A stretch of 64,000 bases of DNA from contig NZ_LQIW01000002.1 of assembly GCF_001500025.1 (NCBI RefSeq), positions 1 through 64,000 of the forward strand, read 5' to 3'. The translations under genes and the position numbers were made by a program. The DNA comes from Mycobacterium sp. IS-1590. Lineage in GTDB: Bacteria; Actinomycetota; Actinomycetes; Mycobacteriales; Mycobacteriaceae. This document shows positions 33,017 to 43,781 of the stretch, in pieces; position 1 is the stretch's first letter, and the number at the start of each line of letters is the position of its first letter. The notes under the pieces were generated by a model that made no database searches, was not told the origin of the DNA, and worked only from the letters and a program-made list of their open reading frames with translations.

Positions 33017-33442
33017 TCAGGAGGAACCCTGGCCGGTATAGCCGGCCTGGGTCAGCGCGTCGAGGACGTGCAGCGGGTCGGTGCCCAGATCCCAACGGGT
33101 GAAAACGATCAGGTCCCCGCTGTTGGTGTCGATCTCAAGTAGCCGAACTTTGCGGGCCAACCGGCGGAACTCGGTGATCCGGATCAGTTTGATCTCGGCG
33201 CGTGGCAAAACCTTGGCGCCGAACCATCCGCGGCTGACGAGGGCGTCATTTTTGATTGCCAGCTTGGGCCGGGCGCGCCACGAGAAGATTGCGAACACGA
33301 GCAAACCCAGCCCGGCAACGCCACCGAGAAGGCGCCCCGGCGGGTCTGTGATCAGGCTCACAGCGACGGTAGCCAAGATAATTCCGCCTACGGCGCACGC
33401 GGCGATGCCACCGGCGGCAGGGCTCCATTGAGTTTGCTGCAC
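33017..33442 (-). CDS. PH-domain membrane protein (Rv0010c-like)
   Basis: A 141-residue protein, the same length as Rv0010c. Two membrane segments lie near residues 12-30 and 36-52 (GGIAACAVGGIILATVAVSLI and LLGGVAGLGLLVFAIFSW), followed by a bacterial PH-type domain (about 55-135, with ALVSRGWFGAKVLPRAEI). Such domains usually bind membranes or proteins; the partner is unknown. I chose the GTG at 33442 (VQQTQWSP, family start, GGAAG upstream) over an ATG at 33487. Its upstream region holds palindromes and a perfect DnaA box. Confidence 0.85.
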   Translation of the reverse strand: MQQTQWSPAAGGIAACAVGGIILATVAVSLITDPPGRLLGGVAGLGLLVFAIFSWRARPKLAIKNDALVSRGWFGAKVLPRAEIKLIRITEFRRLARKVRLLEIDTNSGDLIVFTRWDLGTDPLHVLDALTQAGYTGQGSS

Positions 33443-33477
33443 GAGTCTTCCACACCCTCCAACCGGGACGTATGCGG

Positions 33478-33525
33478 TTATCCACAAGTGCTATCCCCAA
33501 TGGGGATGAATCACATCCGTGTGAT
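33478..33525. promoter_or_regulatory. DnaA box and two palindromes upstream of the PH-domain gene
   Basis: TTATCCACA at 33478-33486 is a perfect DnaA box about 12 kb from oriC. ATCCCC-AAT-GGGGAT (33493-33507) and ATCACA-TCCG-TGTGAT (33510-33525) are exact 6-bp inverted repeats that follow at once. They lie 35-85 bp upstream of the minus-strand gene and may be operators. Confidence 0.55.
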
Positions 33526-33596
33526 CCGATTACCGAACGGTTGCTGGCAGGGTAACGCGAGGCGACAGGGTTGAATTCAATTCAGTGTGGGGAATC

Positions 33597-33860
33597 TCAG
33601 CGCCACCGCATGGTGAGCAACAGTCCGGTGATCATGAAGGCAAAGGCGATCGCGTAGTTCCACGGGCCGAGTTCGGCGAGGAACGGGATGGCCGACGATG
33701 CGAGCTGGAAGACCAGCAGCCAGACCAAGCCGATCAGCATCAGGCTGACGAACAGCACGACGAACCAGGTGCTCGACGGCCCGGCCTTGACCTTGACGGG
33801 CGTACGGCTCACCGGGTTGGCGGCGAAGTCGTTCTTCTTGCGGACCTTCGACTTGGGCAT
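33597..33860 (-). CDS. crgA: Cell division protein CrgA
   Basis: An 87-residue divisome protein that links FtsZ, FtsQ and penicillin-binding proteins at the septum. A basic N-terminus ([12 protein letters not shown]) is followed by two membrane helices (about residues 31-52 and 65-85), ending MRWR, the family pattern. It lies near cwsA, whose product interacts with CrgA in mycobacteria. Confidence 0.95.
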   Translation of the reverse strand: MPKSKVRKKNDFAANPVSRTPVKVKAGPSSTWFVVLFVSLMLIGLVWLLVFQLASSAIPFLAELGPWNYAIAFAFMITGLLLTMRWR

Positions 33861-34012
33861 GGGTACCTTCGGGACATCTGAATGCGACTATGTACACACG
33901 AGCCTAACGTAGGCCCGGCATCGGAGAGCCAGGGAAGCCAGTTGCAGCGGTCGCATCGTCGAAAGCCGACGCCGCCACGAGCGGTCGGCGCGCCACGACG
34001 TGGCGGTACGGG

Positions 34013-34726
34013 GTGCCGGTGGTTTGCCTGCTCGCCGGGCTGTTGCTCGCGGCCACCCACGGTGTCTCCGGTGGCGACGAGATCCGCCGCAGCGACGCCC
34101 CACGCCTCGTCGACCTGGTTCGCGAGACCCAACAGTCCGTGGACCGGCTCAGCGCAGAACGCGACGCGCTGGCCTCGGAGGTCGACAGCCATCACGGGGG
34201 CAGCCCGGGTGCGGATGCGGCCCTGACCGCGATCACCGCACGCTCGGCGCAGTTGGCCTCCGAGGCGGGCCTGGAGCCACTGCGCGGTGCCGGCCTGGTT
34301 GTCACGCTCACCGACGCGCAACGCGACGCCGAGGGCCGTTTTCCCCGCGACGCCACCCCCGACGACCTCGTGGTGCACCAGCAGGACATCGACGCCGTCC
34401 TCAACGCGTTGTGGAGCGCAGGGGCCGAGGGCATCCAGATGCAGGACCAGCGCATCATCGGCACGTCGGCGCCCAGGTGCGTCGGCAACACCCTGCTGCT
34501 CAACGGGCGCACGTACAGCCCGCCGTATGTCATCGCCGCGATCGGCGACGCTCCCGCGATGCAGGCGGCGTTGGCGGCCGCTCCCCTGGTCACTCTTTAC
34601 CGCCAGTACGTGGTGCGGTTCGGCCTGGGCTATTCGGAAGAACCCCGGGCGTCGGTGGAACTGGTCGGCCACAAGGAGCCGCTGCGGATGCAGTTCGCCA
34701 AGCCCGCGGGCCCGATCGGATACTGA
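34013..34726 (+). CDS. DUF881 family membrane-anchored protein (Rv0012-like)
   Basis: A 237-residue protein of the DUF881 family, found beside crgA and trpG in actinobacteria and thought to act in cell division or envelope growth. An N-terminal helix (VPVVCLLAGLLLAATHG) is followed by a coiled-coil-prone stretch (about 25-60) and an extracytoplasmic DUF881 domain (GLVVTLTDAQRDAEG; YVIAAIGD). The usual N-terminal cytoplasmic peptide precedes the helix, but no ATG, GTG or TTG occurs in this frame between the stop at 33905-33907 and the GTG at 34013, so the start is unsatisfactory. Confidence 0.82.
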   Translation: MPVVCLLAGLLLAATHGVSGGDEIRRSDAPRLVDLVRETQQSVDRLSAERDALASEVDSHHGGSPGADAALTAITARSAQLASEAGLEPLRGAGLVVTLTDAQRDAEGRFPRDATPDDLVVHQQDIDAVLNALWSAGAEGIQMQDQRIIGTSAPRCVGNTLLLNGRTYSPPYVIAAIGDAPAMQAALAAAPLVTLYRQYVVRFGLGYSEEPRASVELVGHKEPLRMQFAKPAGPIGY

Positions 34727-34788
34727 CCCAGACGTCCTGCGGGGTGGCACGGCGCACCCGGCGCGGCCGGTACGCCGCGCGCAACCAG

Positions 34789-34794
34789 TAACCT
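34789..34794 (+). promoter_or_regulatory. -10 element TAACCT for a leaderless trpG transcript
   Basis: TAACCT fits TANNNT and ends 7 nt before the trpG ATG at 34801; no Shine-Dalgarno sequence is seen. Confidence 0.55.
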
Positions 34795-34800
34795 GGGCTG

Positions 34801-35487
34801 ATGCAAGTTCTGGTCGTCGACAACTACGACAGCTTCGTGTTCAACCTGGTGCAGTACCTCGGGCAGCTCGGGGTGCAGGCTCAGGTGTGGCGCAACGACG
34901 ACGACCGGCTGGCCACCGATGCCGATATCGAAAAGGCCGCCAACGATTTCGACGGTGTGCTGCTGTCCCCCGGCCCGGGTACGCCCGAGCGGGCCGGTGC
35001 CTCCATCCCGCTCGTCAAAGGGTGCGCGTCGGCGCGCACCCCGCTGCTGGGTGTCTGCCTCGGACACCAGGCGATCGGGGTCGCGTTCGGCGGCACAGTG
35101 GATCGCGCACCCGAACTGCTGCACGGTAAGACCAGCGTCGTGCACCACACCGATTCCGGTGTGATGCAAGGACTTCCGAACCCGTTCACCGCCACCAGAT
35201 ACCATTCGCTGACCATTCTGCCCGAGACGGTGCCCGACGAACTCGAGGTGACCGCACGCACCGAGGGCGGCGTCATCATGGCGGTGCGCCACGTCGAGTT
35301 GCCGATCCACGGCGTGCAGTTCCATCCCGAGTCGATCCTGACCGAGGGTGGTCACCGGATGCTGGCCAACTGGCTCGGTTATTGCGGCGTGGCGCCCCCC
35401 GAGTCGCTGGTCCGCCGGCTGGAGGACGAGGTCACCAGCGCCATCGCCGCCGGCCGGGAAGCCGCTACGACGCGAAGCTCAGCGTGA
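34801..35487 (+). CDS. trpG: Anthranilate / aminodeoxychorismate synthase glutamine amidotransferase subunit
   Basis: A class I glutamine amidotransferase that supplies ammonia for anthranilate (tryptophan) or 4-amino-4-deoxychorismate (folate) synthesis. The 228-residue product has the oxyanion LLSPGPGTP, the nucleophile Cys86 in GVCLGHQ and the catalytic His/Glu in GVQFHPESI. No partner trpE or pabB is adjacent, so it may serve both pathways; the Rv0013 name trpG is used by convention. The transcript is probably leaderless. Its end overlaps the convergent pknB by 23 bp. Confidence 0.92.
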   Translation: MQVLVVDNYDSFVFNLVQYLGQLGVQAQVWRNDDDRLATDADIEKAANDFDGVLLSPGPGTPERAGASIPLVKGCASARTPLLGVCLGHQAIGVAFGGTVDRAPELLHGKTSVVHHTDSGVMQGLPNPFTATRYHSLTILPETVPDELEVTARTEGGVIMAVRHVELPIHGVQFHPESILTEGGHRMLANWLGYCGVAPPESLVRRLEDEVTSAIAAGREAATTRSSA

Positions 35488-37338
35488 CCGTGTCCCCGAA
35501 GTTGACACCGCTGCCGGGCGCCGGGTTCTGGGTCACCACCGCATTGGTGCGCTGACCGCTGTTCTGCACGTCGGCGCCTTTGTCCAGGAAGCCCGTCCAC
35601 CCGAGCGCGCGCAGCCGCGGTTCAGCGTCCACCCAGAACATGCCCCGCAGGTCGGGCATCACGAACTGGTTGCACGCCGACAACTGCAGCTGGATGGGGG
35701 AGTCGACCGCGGAGTCCTGTCCGGCCGGGGGCAATGTTCCGATCACCTGTCCGCAGGCTTCGGGGCTGTCGACCTGCACGGACACCACGTTGGTGAACCC
35801 GGCGGCGGTCAGGATCTGGCGCGCCGACGCCTCGGGCTGGTTCTGGACGTTGGGCACGGGGCGGCTCTGGGGACCGGACCCGACGATGATGGTGATCTCG
35901 TTGGTGATCGCGGAGGTCTGGTTGGCCGGGGGATTGGTGCCGAGCACCTTGTCCTTCAGCTCGGGTGTCGACGGCGATGACGACGACTTGAACTTCTCGA
36001 AGCCGGCCTCTTTCAACCGCTCCGTCGCCTGGTTGTAGGTCAGGTTTTTGACGTCGGGGATCTCGCGCTGCTCCGGGCCGGTGGAGACGTTGAGGGTGAT
36101 CTCCTCGCCCGCCTCGACCGACGAGTCGGCGCTGGGATCGGTGCTGATCACGTGGTCGGGTGGCACCGTCGAATCCGGCCGCTGTTGGGTCCTGGTCTTG
36201 AAGCCCCGGTTCTGCAGCTCGGCGATCGCGTCCGCCGATGGCTGACCGCTGACGTCGGGCACCTCGACGTTGCGGGTGTTTCCGCCGAACATGTTGATCG
36301 CCACGGTGACCACGACCGTGAGGACGGCCAGCACCGCGACCGCTGCCAGCCACCGGGCGACCGAACCGCGGCGGTCGCGATCGGCGTCGTCGTGGGTCGG
36401 CACCGGCGGCATCGGGTCGATCGGCTCGGTGCGCTCGTGGCCCGTCGGCGCCGACAGCAGCGAACTGCGTTCGGCGTCGGTGAACACCTTGGGCGCCTCC
36501 GGTTGTTCCCCGCTGTGCACCCGGACCAGGTCGGCGCGCATCTCGGCCGCGGTCTGATACCGGTTGTCGGGGTTCTTCGCCAACGACTTGAGCACCACCG
36601 CGTCCAGTTCGGGGCCGATCGAGGGGTTGCGCTGTGACGGCGGTATCGGATCCTCGCGAACGTGCTGATAGGCCACCGCCACCGGCGAGTCACCGATGAA
36701 AGGTGGCTCCCCGGTGAGGATTTCGTAGAGCACGCAGCCCAGGGAGTAGACGTCGGAGCGGGCGTCGACCTTCTCGCCGCGGGCCTGTTCGGGCGACAGG
36801 TACTGCGCGGTCCCGATCACCGCGGCGGTCTGGGTGACGCTGTTGGCGTCGGCCAGCGCGCGGGCGATCCCGAAGTCCATCACCTTCACCGCACCGGTCT
36901 TGCTGATCATGATGTTGGCCGGCTTGACGTCGCGGTGGATGATCCCGTGCTGGTGGCTGAAGTTCAGGGCCTGGCATGCGTCGGCGATAACCTCGATGGC
37001 CCGCCGCGGCTCCATCGGGCCGTCGTTGTGGACGATGTCGCGCAGCGTCACGCCGTCGACGTACTCCATGACGATGTAGGGCAGCGGTCCTTGCGGGGTC
37101 TCGGCCTCGCCGGTGTCGTAGACCGCGACGATCGCGGGGTGGTTGAGCGCCGCGGCGTTCTGGGCCTCGCGACGGAACCTCAGATAGAAGCTCGGGTCGC
37201 GGGCGAGGTCGGCGCGCAGCACCTTGATCGCGACGTCGCGGTGCAGGCGTACGTCGCGCGCGAGGTGGACCTCGGACATGCCCCCGAAGCCGAGGATCTC
37301 GCCGAGCTCATAGCGGTCGGACAGGTGTTGCGGGGTCG

Positions 37339-37342
<4 letters not shown>
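35465..37342 (-). CDS. pknB: Ser/Thr protein kinase PknB with PASTA domains
   Basis: The essential receptor kinase of mycobacterial growth; its extracellular PASTA domains bind muropeptides or lipid II and it phosphorylates CwlM, MviN and others. The 625-residue product has a cytoplasmic kinase domain (Lys40 in [12 protein letters not shown] near 136-143, DFGIA and a Thr-containing activation loop), a juxtamembrane linker, one membrane helix (about 332-354) and four PASTA repeats (about 355-625), each marked by the VPDV or IPDV type start. ATG 37342 overlaps the pknA stop by 4 nt. It is the last gene of the fhaB-pstP-rodA-pbpA-pknA-pknB operon. Confidence 0.97.
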
Positions 37343-38682
<1,340 letters not shown>

Positions 38683-38728
38683 ACGGCCCCCCGGTCACAT
38701 GCTGTGCGGACCGCCCGCTGCCGGGAGC

Positions 38729-40204
38729 TCATGAGCCCTCCCGCAGGGCTGCGGCGATGGTGGCCCGCCCGATCGGGGCGGCCAGCGCGCCGCCGGTTGC
38801 CGACAGCCGGTTACCGCCGTTCTCGACCACGACCGCGACCGCCACCTTGGGGGCCTGGGCCGGGGCGAAGGCGATGTACCAGGCATGCGGAGGGGTGTTA
38901 CGTGGATCGGTACCGTGCTCCGCTGTGCCGGTCTTGGATGCGATCTGCACGCCGGCGATGGCTCCCTTCTGCTGAGTCACCTGCTCGGCGGCGACCATCA
39001 AGTCCGTAAGTGTATCGGCGACCTGCTCGGAGACCGCCCGGCGCTCTTCCTGCGGGGCCGTCGTGGCGATGTTCGAGAGGTCCGGTCCCTTCAGGTTATC
39101 GACCAGGTACGGCGTCATCGCCACTCCTTTGTTGGCGATGGCCGCGGCGATCTGGGCGTTCTGCAGCGGGGTCAGCGCGACGTCCTTCTGCCCGATGCTC
39201 GACATGCCCAGCGCGGCGGCGTCGGGGATGGGACCGACGCTCGACTCGACCACCTGAAGCGGGATCGTCGGAGCCGGTGCGTCGAGCCCGAACCCGCGCG
39301 CGGTGGACCGCAGCGCGTCGGCACCGGTGTCGATCCCCAGCTCGACGAACGCGGTGTTGCAGGACCGGGCGAAGGCCTCTCGCAGCGACGTGGTGGGACC
39401 GCCGCCGCAGGCCGAGCCACCGAAGTTCTCCAGCGTTGCGGTGCTGTCCGGCAATGGAATTCGCGATTCCGCGGTGAGCTGCGTGTTCACCGTCGCACCG
39501 CGCTGCAGAGCCGCCGCGGTGGTGATCACCTTGAAGGTCGAGCCCGGCGGGTAGGTTTCGGATATCGCCCGGTTCAGCAGCGGTGATTCGGGGTCGTCAC
39601 GCAGTCGCTGCCAAGCCCCGGTCTGGGCGGCCATGTCGTGGGTGGCCAACAGGTTCGGGTCGTAGGACGGCGACGACACCATGGCCAGGATCTTGCCGGT
39701 CGACGGCTCGATGGCCACCACCGAACCCTTGCACGGACCGTCGCAGCCCTCTTCCATCGCATCCCAGGCCGCCTGCTGGACCTGCGGCTTGATCGTGGTG
39801 TCGACGTTGCCGCCGCGCGGGTCGCGGCCGGTGAAGAAGTCGGCCAGCCGGCGGCCGAACAGCCGCTCGTCGGAGCCGTTGAGGATGGAATCCTCGGCGC
39901 GTTCCAGTCCGCTGCTCGAGTACTGCAGCGAGTAGAAGCCGGTGACCGGCGCATAGGCCAGCGGATTGGGATACACCCGCAGGAAGCGGAACCGGCCGTT
40001 GGTGGACACCGAATACGCCAGCAGCTGGCCGCCCGCAGAGATCTGCCCGCGCTGGCGGGAGTACTCGTCGAGCAGCACCCGCTGGTTGCGGGGATCCGAG
40101 CGCAGCCCGTCGGCCGTCAGCACCTGCGTCAGCGTGGCGTTGCCCAACAACAACACGATCAGGGCCATGACCGTGACGGCGATGCGGCGCAGCGAGGTGT
40201 TCAT
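38729..40204 (-). CDS. pbpA: Class B penicillin-binding protein PbpA
   Basis: A transpeptidase that cross-links peptidoglycan and works with the SEDS protein RodA. The 491 residues equal the M. tuberculosis PbpA length. One N-terminal membrane anchor (about 6-28) precedes the pedestal and the transpeptidase domain with Ser222 in STFK, the SCN motif at 281-283 and KTG at 424-426. Cysteines at 154, 158, 266 and 282 could form the two disulfides known for PbpA. ATG 40204 overlaps the rodA stop by 4 nt; a longer reading frame into rodA is rejected. Confidence 0.95.
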   Translation of the reverse strand: MNTSLRRIAVTVMALIVLLLGNATLTQVLTADGLRSDPRNQRVLLDEYSRQRGQISAGGQLLAYSVSTNGRFRFLRVYPNPLAYAPVTGFYSLQYSSSGLERAEDSILNGSDERLFGRRLADFFTGRDPRGGNVDTTIKPQVQQAAWDAMEEGCDGPCKGSVVAIEPSTGKILAMVSSPSYDPNLLATHDMAAQTGAWQRLRDDPESPLLNRAISETYPPGSTFKVITTAAALQRGATVNTQLTAESRIPLPDSTATLENFGGSACGGGPTTSLREAFARSCNTAFVELGIDTGADALRSTARGFGLDAPAPTIPLQVVESSVGPIPDAAALGMSSIGQKDVALTPLQNAQIAAAIANKGVAMTPYLVDNLKGPDLSNIATTAPQEERRAVSEQVADTLTDLMVAAEQVTQQKGAIAGVQIASKTGTAEHGTDPRNTPPHAWYIAFAPAQAPKVAVAVVVENGGNRLSATGGALAAPIGRATIAAALREGS

Positions 40205-41613
40205 ACTTTCTCGATCACCTCGGTGCTGGCCGCCGCGATCGGGGTGGGGGTCTGAGGTCCGGCGATGATCGGGCGCCGCGCGGCGTGCGAGATGCGCACC
40301 AGGATCGCCAGCAGTGCGTAGTTCGCGAGCAGCGACGAACCGCCGTAGGACAGCCACGGTGTGGTCAGCCCGGTCAGCGGGATGAGCTTGGTGACCCCGC
40401 CGACGACGATGAACAGCTGCAGCGCCAGCGTCGACGCCAGGCCGGCGGCCAGCAGCTTTCCGAAGCTGTCGCGCACGGCGATCGCGGTGCGCAGGCCGCG
40501 GATGATCACGATCGTGTAGAGCATCAGCACCGCGGCCAGCCCCACCAGTCCGAGTTCCTCACCGACGGCCGCGATGATGAAGTCGGTCGACGCGGCGGGC
40601 ACCGTACCGGGCTGACCGTTGCCGAGGCCGGTGCCGAAGATGCCTCCGGTGGCGAAGCTGAACAACGACTGCACCATCTGGTACCCCGCGCCGTCGGGAT
40701 CGGCGAAAGGGTCGAGCCACGTCTGCACCCGCACCTGCACGTGGTCGAACATGTGGTATGCCGCAACGCTTCCCGCGGCGAACAGGGCCAGCCCGATGAT
40801 GACCCAGCTGAGCCGGTCGGTGGCCGCGTACACCAACACCAGGAACGACGCGTACAGCAGCAGCGAGGTGCCGAGGTCCTTCTCGAAGATCATCACGCCG
40901 ACCGAGGCGATCCACGCGGCCAGCAGCGGCGCGAGGTCGCGGGGCCGGGGCAGATCCATGCCGAGGACGTGTTTTCCGGCGCTGGTGAACACGCTGCGCT
41001 TGGACACCAGGACCGCGGCGAAGAAGATCAGCAGCAAAATCTTGGAGAACTCGGCGGGCTGAATCGAGAAGCCCGGCAAGCGGATCCAGATCTTGGCGCC
41101 ATTCTGTTCGGACAACGCGCGCGGCAGCACGGCCGGGATGGCGAGCAACACCAGGCCGGAAAGTCCGCAGACGTAGCCGTAGCGGGCCAGCAGCCGGTGA
41201 TCGCGTAGAAAGATCACGATGAGCGAGAACCCGACGACGCCAAGCAGGGTCCACAGCATCTGTTGGTTGGCCGTGCCGCCGATGCCGTCTTGGGACAACT
41301 CCCCGGCGGCGAGGTCGAGACGGTGAATCATCACCAGCCCCAGGCCATTCAGCAGCGCGACGACCGGCAGCAGCAGCGGGTCGGCGTACGGGGCGAAACG
41401 TCGTATCGCCAGGTGCGCACCGCTGAACAGCGCCATGTAGGCGACGGTGTAGCTCGCGAGGTCCCAGTGCAGGCCCTGTTCCTGGTTCGCCTCGACGAGC
41501 AGAAGCGCCAAGGTGGTGATGACGGTGGCGAAACCCAGCAGGAGCAGTTCGGCGTTGCGCCGGTTGGGAAGTGGCGGCGCGACGGAAACGGCGGACTGCG
41601 GCTGGGTCGTCAT
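40201..41613 (-). CDS. rodA: SEDS peptidoglycan glycosyltransferase RodA
   Basis: A polytopic SEDS-family glycosyltransferase that polymerises lipid II during elongation. The 470-residue protein has about 10-12 membrane helices and family motifs including a central EKDLGTSLL and a C-terminal LTGLTTPWLSYGGSS. It overlaps pbpA and pstP by 4 nt each, so it is translationally coupled to its partner PBP. Confidence 0.96.
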   Translation of the reverse strand: MTTQPQSAVSVAPPLPNRRNAELLLLGFATVITTLALLLVEANQEQGLHWDLASYTVAYMALFSGAHLAIRRFAPYADPLLLPVVALLNGLGLVMIHRLDLAAGELSQDGIGGTANQQMLWTLLGVVGFSLIVIFLRDHRLLARYGYVCGLSGLVLLAIPAVLPRALSEQNGAKIWIRLPGFSIQPAEFSKILLLIFFAAVLVSKRSVFTSAGKHVLGMDLPRPRDLAPLLAAWIASVGVMIFEKDLGTSLLLYASFLVLVYAATDRLSWVIIGLALFAAGSVAAYHMFDHVQVRVQTWLDPFADPDGAGYQMVQSLFSFATGGIFGTGLGNGQPGTVPAASTDFIIAAVGEELGLVGLAAVLMLYTIVIIRGLRTAIAVRDSFGKLLAAGLASTLALQLFIVVGGVTKLIPLTGLTTPWLSYGGSSLLANYALLAILVRISHAARRPIIAGPQTPTPIAAASTEVIEKV

Positions 41614-43190
41614 GAGACTTCCCGGCAGTTGACTCCCGGCTCGGGCGGCGGGGGCGGTAGCGCGGTGACCGTCGGGGGCGGCGGCGGTTTGGGTGTCGGC
41701 GGCGCCGGAGACTCGGGCGGCGGCGGTGTGCCCGGTTCGGCACGCGGGGACTCGGGTGCGGGCGATGGTGGCTTCGGTGACGGCGGCGGAGGCGTCACCG
41801 TTCGCGGAGTCTCCGGTGCGGGCGTGCCCTCCTCACCGCGAGGTGGCGGATTATTCGGCAGGCCAGGCGAATTCGGCCCCGGGCTGTGCGGCGCTGTGGT
41901 GCGCGGGGCAGGAGGTGGTGGCGGGGCGCAGATCGGCAACAGAGAATCGCGCGCCAGCTGGTTGATCTGCGTGATCGCCTGATCTTCCGACCCCGTCGGC
42001 AGACCGGAGATGACCTGCCGCTGTTCGGAGGGCTTGAGGTCGGACACCCGAAGCGGTTGACAATCGCGTGGCTCCTGGCCGGGACTGATCAGGGTCAGCC
42101 CGTTGCGTTCGGTCAGGCAGCCCCGTCGGTACGGCTCCTGCAGCGGGTATCCGAGGATCGATCCGGGGACACCTCGCATGATCGAGACGATGCCGTCATG
42201 GGCGGTGACGTAGAAGTTGCTGCGGATGATCTCGCGGCCGACGGCCAATCCGGCCAGGACGACCAGGACGACGAGGGCGGCGGCGATGAACATTCGCCGC
42301 CGCGACTTGGGCGGTCGCGGCGGTTCCTCCGGTTCCGGTAGGGCGCGCTTGGCCTCATTGCGTCGCGGGTTGAACGCCGACGCGCGACCGGCCGCGGTGT
42401 TGGGCGGGGGCTGGTCGTCATCGCCCGATACCGCGCCGGCGATGATCGGTTGGGTCTGGCCGTAGTCGTAGGCGTTGTTGTCGACGACGTCGGCCACCAC
42501 GACCGTGACGTTGTCGGGGCCGCCGCCGCGGAGCGCCAATTCGATGAGCCGGTCGGCACTTTCGGCGACATCGGGGATCTGCAACGCCTCGAGGATGGTC
42601 TCCTGGCTGACCGGGTCGGACAGACCGTCGGAGCACAGCAGGTAGCGGTCGCCCGCGCGCGCCTCGCGCATGATGAGCGTGGGCTCGACCTCGTGGCCGG
42701 TCAGCGCGCGCATGATCAGCGACCGCTGCGGATGGCTGTGGGCCTCCTCGGCGGTGATGCGGCCCTCGTCGACGAGCGTCTGGACGAAGGTGTCGTCCTT
42801 GGTGATCTGGGTGAGCTCGCCGTCGCGCAGCATGTAGCCGCGCGAGTCCCCGATGTGCACCAGGCCAAGTCGATTGCCCGCGAACAGGATTGCGGTCAGG
42901 GTGGTGCCCATGCCCTCGAGCTCGGGGTCGGCCTCCACGTGTGCTGCGATCGCGGAGTTGCCCTCGCGCACCGCGGTGTCGAGCTTGCTGAGCAGGTCGC
43001 CGCCGGGTTCGTCGTCGTCGAGGTGGGCGAGCGCGGCGATCACCAGTTGTGAGGCCACCTCGCCCGCGGCGTGCCCGCCCATGCCGTCGGCGAGCGCGAG
43101 CAGCCGGGCGCCGGCGTACACCGAATCCTCGTTGTTCGCCCGGACCAGGCCGCGGTCGCTGCGCGCGGCGTATCGAAGCACCAGGGTCAC
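41610..43190 (-). CDS. pstP: PP2C-type Ser/Thr protein phosphatase PstP
   Basis: The single PP2C phosphatase that reverses PknA/PknB phosphorylation. The 526-residue protein has a cytoplasmic catalytic domain (about 1-240) with ADGMGGHAAGE, GTTLTA and GGPDNVTVVV motifs for metal binding, a linker, one membrane helix (RRMFIAAALVVLVVLAGLAV near 300-320) and an extracellular domain ending in a very Pro-rich tail (about 430-520), longer than I recall for M. tuberculosis. The GTG at 43190 overlaps the fhaB stop (GTGA). Confidence 0.95.
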   Translation of the reverse strand: MTLVLRYAARSDRGLVRANNEDSVYAGARLLALADGMGGHAAGEVASQLVIAALAHLDDDEPGGDLLSKLDTAVREGNSAIAAHVEADPELEGMGTTLTAILFAGNRLGLVHIGDSRGYMLRDGELTQITKDDTFVQTLVDEGRITAEEAHSHPQRSLIMRALTGHEVEPTLIMREARAGDRYLLCSDGLSDPVSQETILEALQIPDVAESADRLIELALRGGGPDNVTVVVADVVDNNAYDYGQTQPIIAGAVSGDDDQPPPNTAAGRASAFNPRRNEAKRALPEPEEPPRPPKSRRRMFIAAALVVLVVLAGLAVGREIIRSNFYVTAHDGIVSIMRGVPGSILGYPLQEPYRRGCLTERNGLTLISPGQEPRDCQPLRVSDLKPSEQRQVISGLPTGSEDQAITQINQLARDSLLPICAPPPPPAPRTTAPHSPGPNSPGLPNNPPPRGEEGTPAPETPRTVTPPPPSPKPPSPAPESPRAEPGTPPPPESPAPPTPKPPPPPTVTALPPPPPEPGVNCREVS

Positions 43191-43654
43191 GGGCGCAGCT
43201 CGATTACCGTTTTGCCGATCCGAACCGGCGTGCCTATCGGAACGCGTACCGCCGTCGTCACCTTCGCCCTGTCGAGGTATGTGCCGTTGGTCGATCCTAG
43301 GTCCTCGACATACCATTCCGAACCTCGAGGCGACAGCCGCGCGTGGCGCGTCGAGGCGTAGTCGTCGGTGAGGACCAACGTCGAGTCGTCGGCCCGCCCG
43401 ATCAGCACCGGCTGGCTGCCGAGTGTGATGCGGGTGCCGGCCAACGCGCCCTCGATGACCACCAGATGCCGGGCCACGTTACGACGGGCCCGGTTGGGTA
43501 GCAGCGAGGCACGCAGCGGCAGCCCCCGACGCACCATGACGGCACCGGTCGGGGCGTAGAGGTCGGTCCGCAGGATTCGCAGCACCGACCAGATGAACAG
43601 CCATAGGAGCAACAGGAATCCGACGCGCGTCAGTTGCAGTACCAACCCCTGCAT
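43187..43654 (-). CDS. fhaB: FHA-domain protein FhaB (FipA)
   Basis: A 155-residue protein with one N-terminal membrane helix (about 5-27) and a C-terminal FHA domain (about 60-150; IGRADDSTLVLTDDYASTRHARL, with the phospho-Thr-binding Arg, Ser and His). FHA domains bind phosphothreonine, so it links PknA/PknB signalling to division; in mycobacteria FipA contacts FtsZ and FtsQ. The length equals Rv0019c. A 127-bp gap to fhaA may hold a promoter. Confidence 0.95.
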   Translation of the reverse strand: MQGLVLQLTRVGFLLLLWLFIWSVLRILRTDLYAPTGAVMVRRGLPLRASLLPNRARRNVARHLVVIEGALAGTRITLGSQPVLIGRADDSTLVLTDDYASTRHARLSPRGSEWYVEDLGSTNGTYLDRAKVTTAVRVPIGTPVRIGKTVIELRP

Positions 43655-43781
43655 CTGACGTCCTCTCCGTCTCCATCCCGTGGCGCCGCCTCGGCAACGC
43701 AGCCAGCCTCGGCACCGTCACGATACTTGGACGGTTACCGACATGAGGGGGAAGCGGCAGCTTCTCCGCCCCGGCGGGCGC

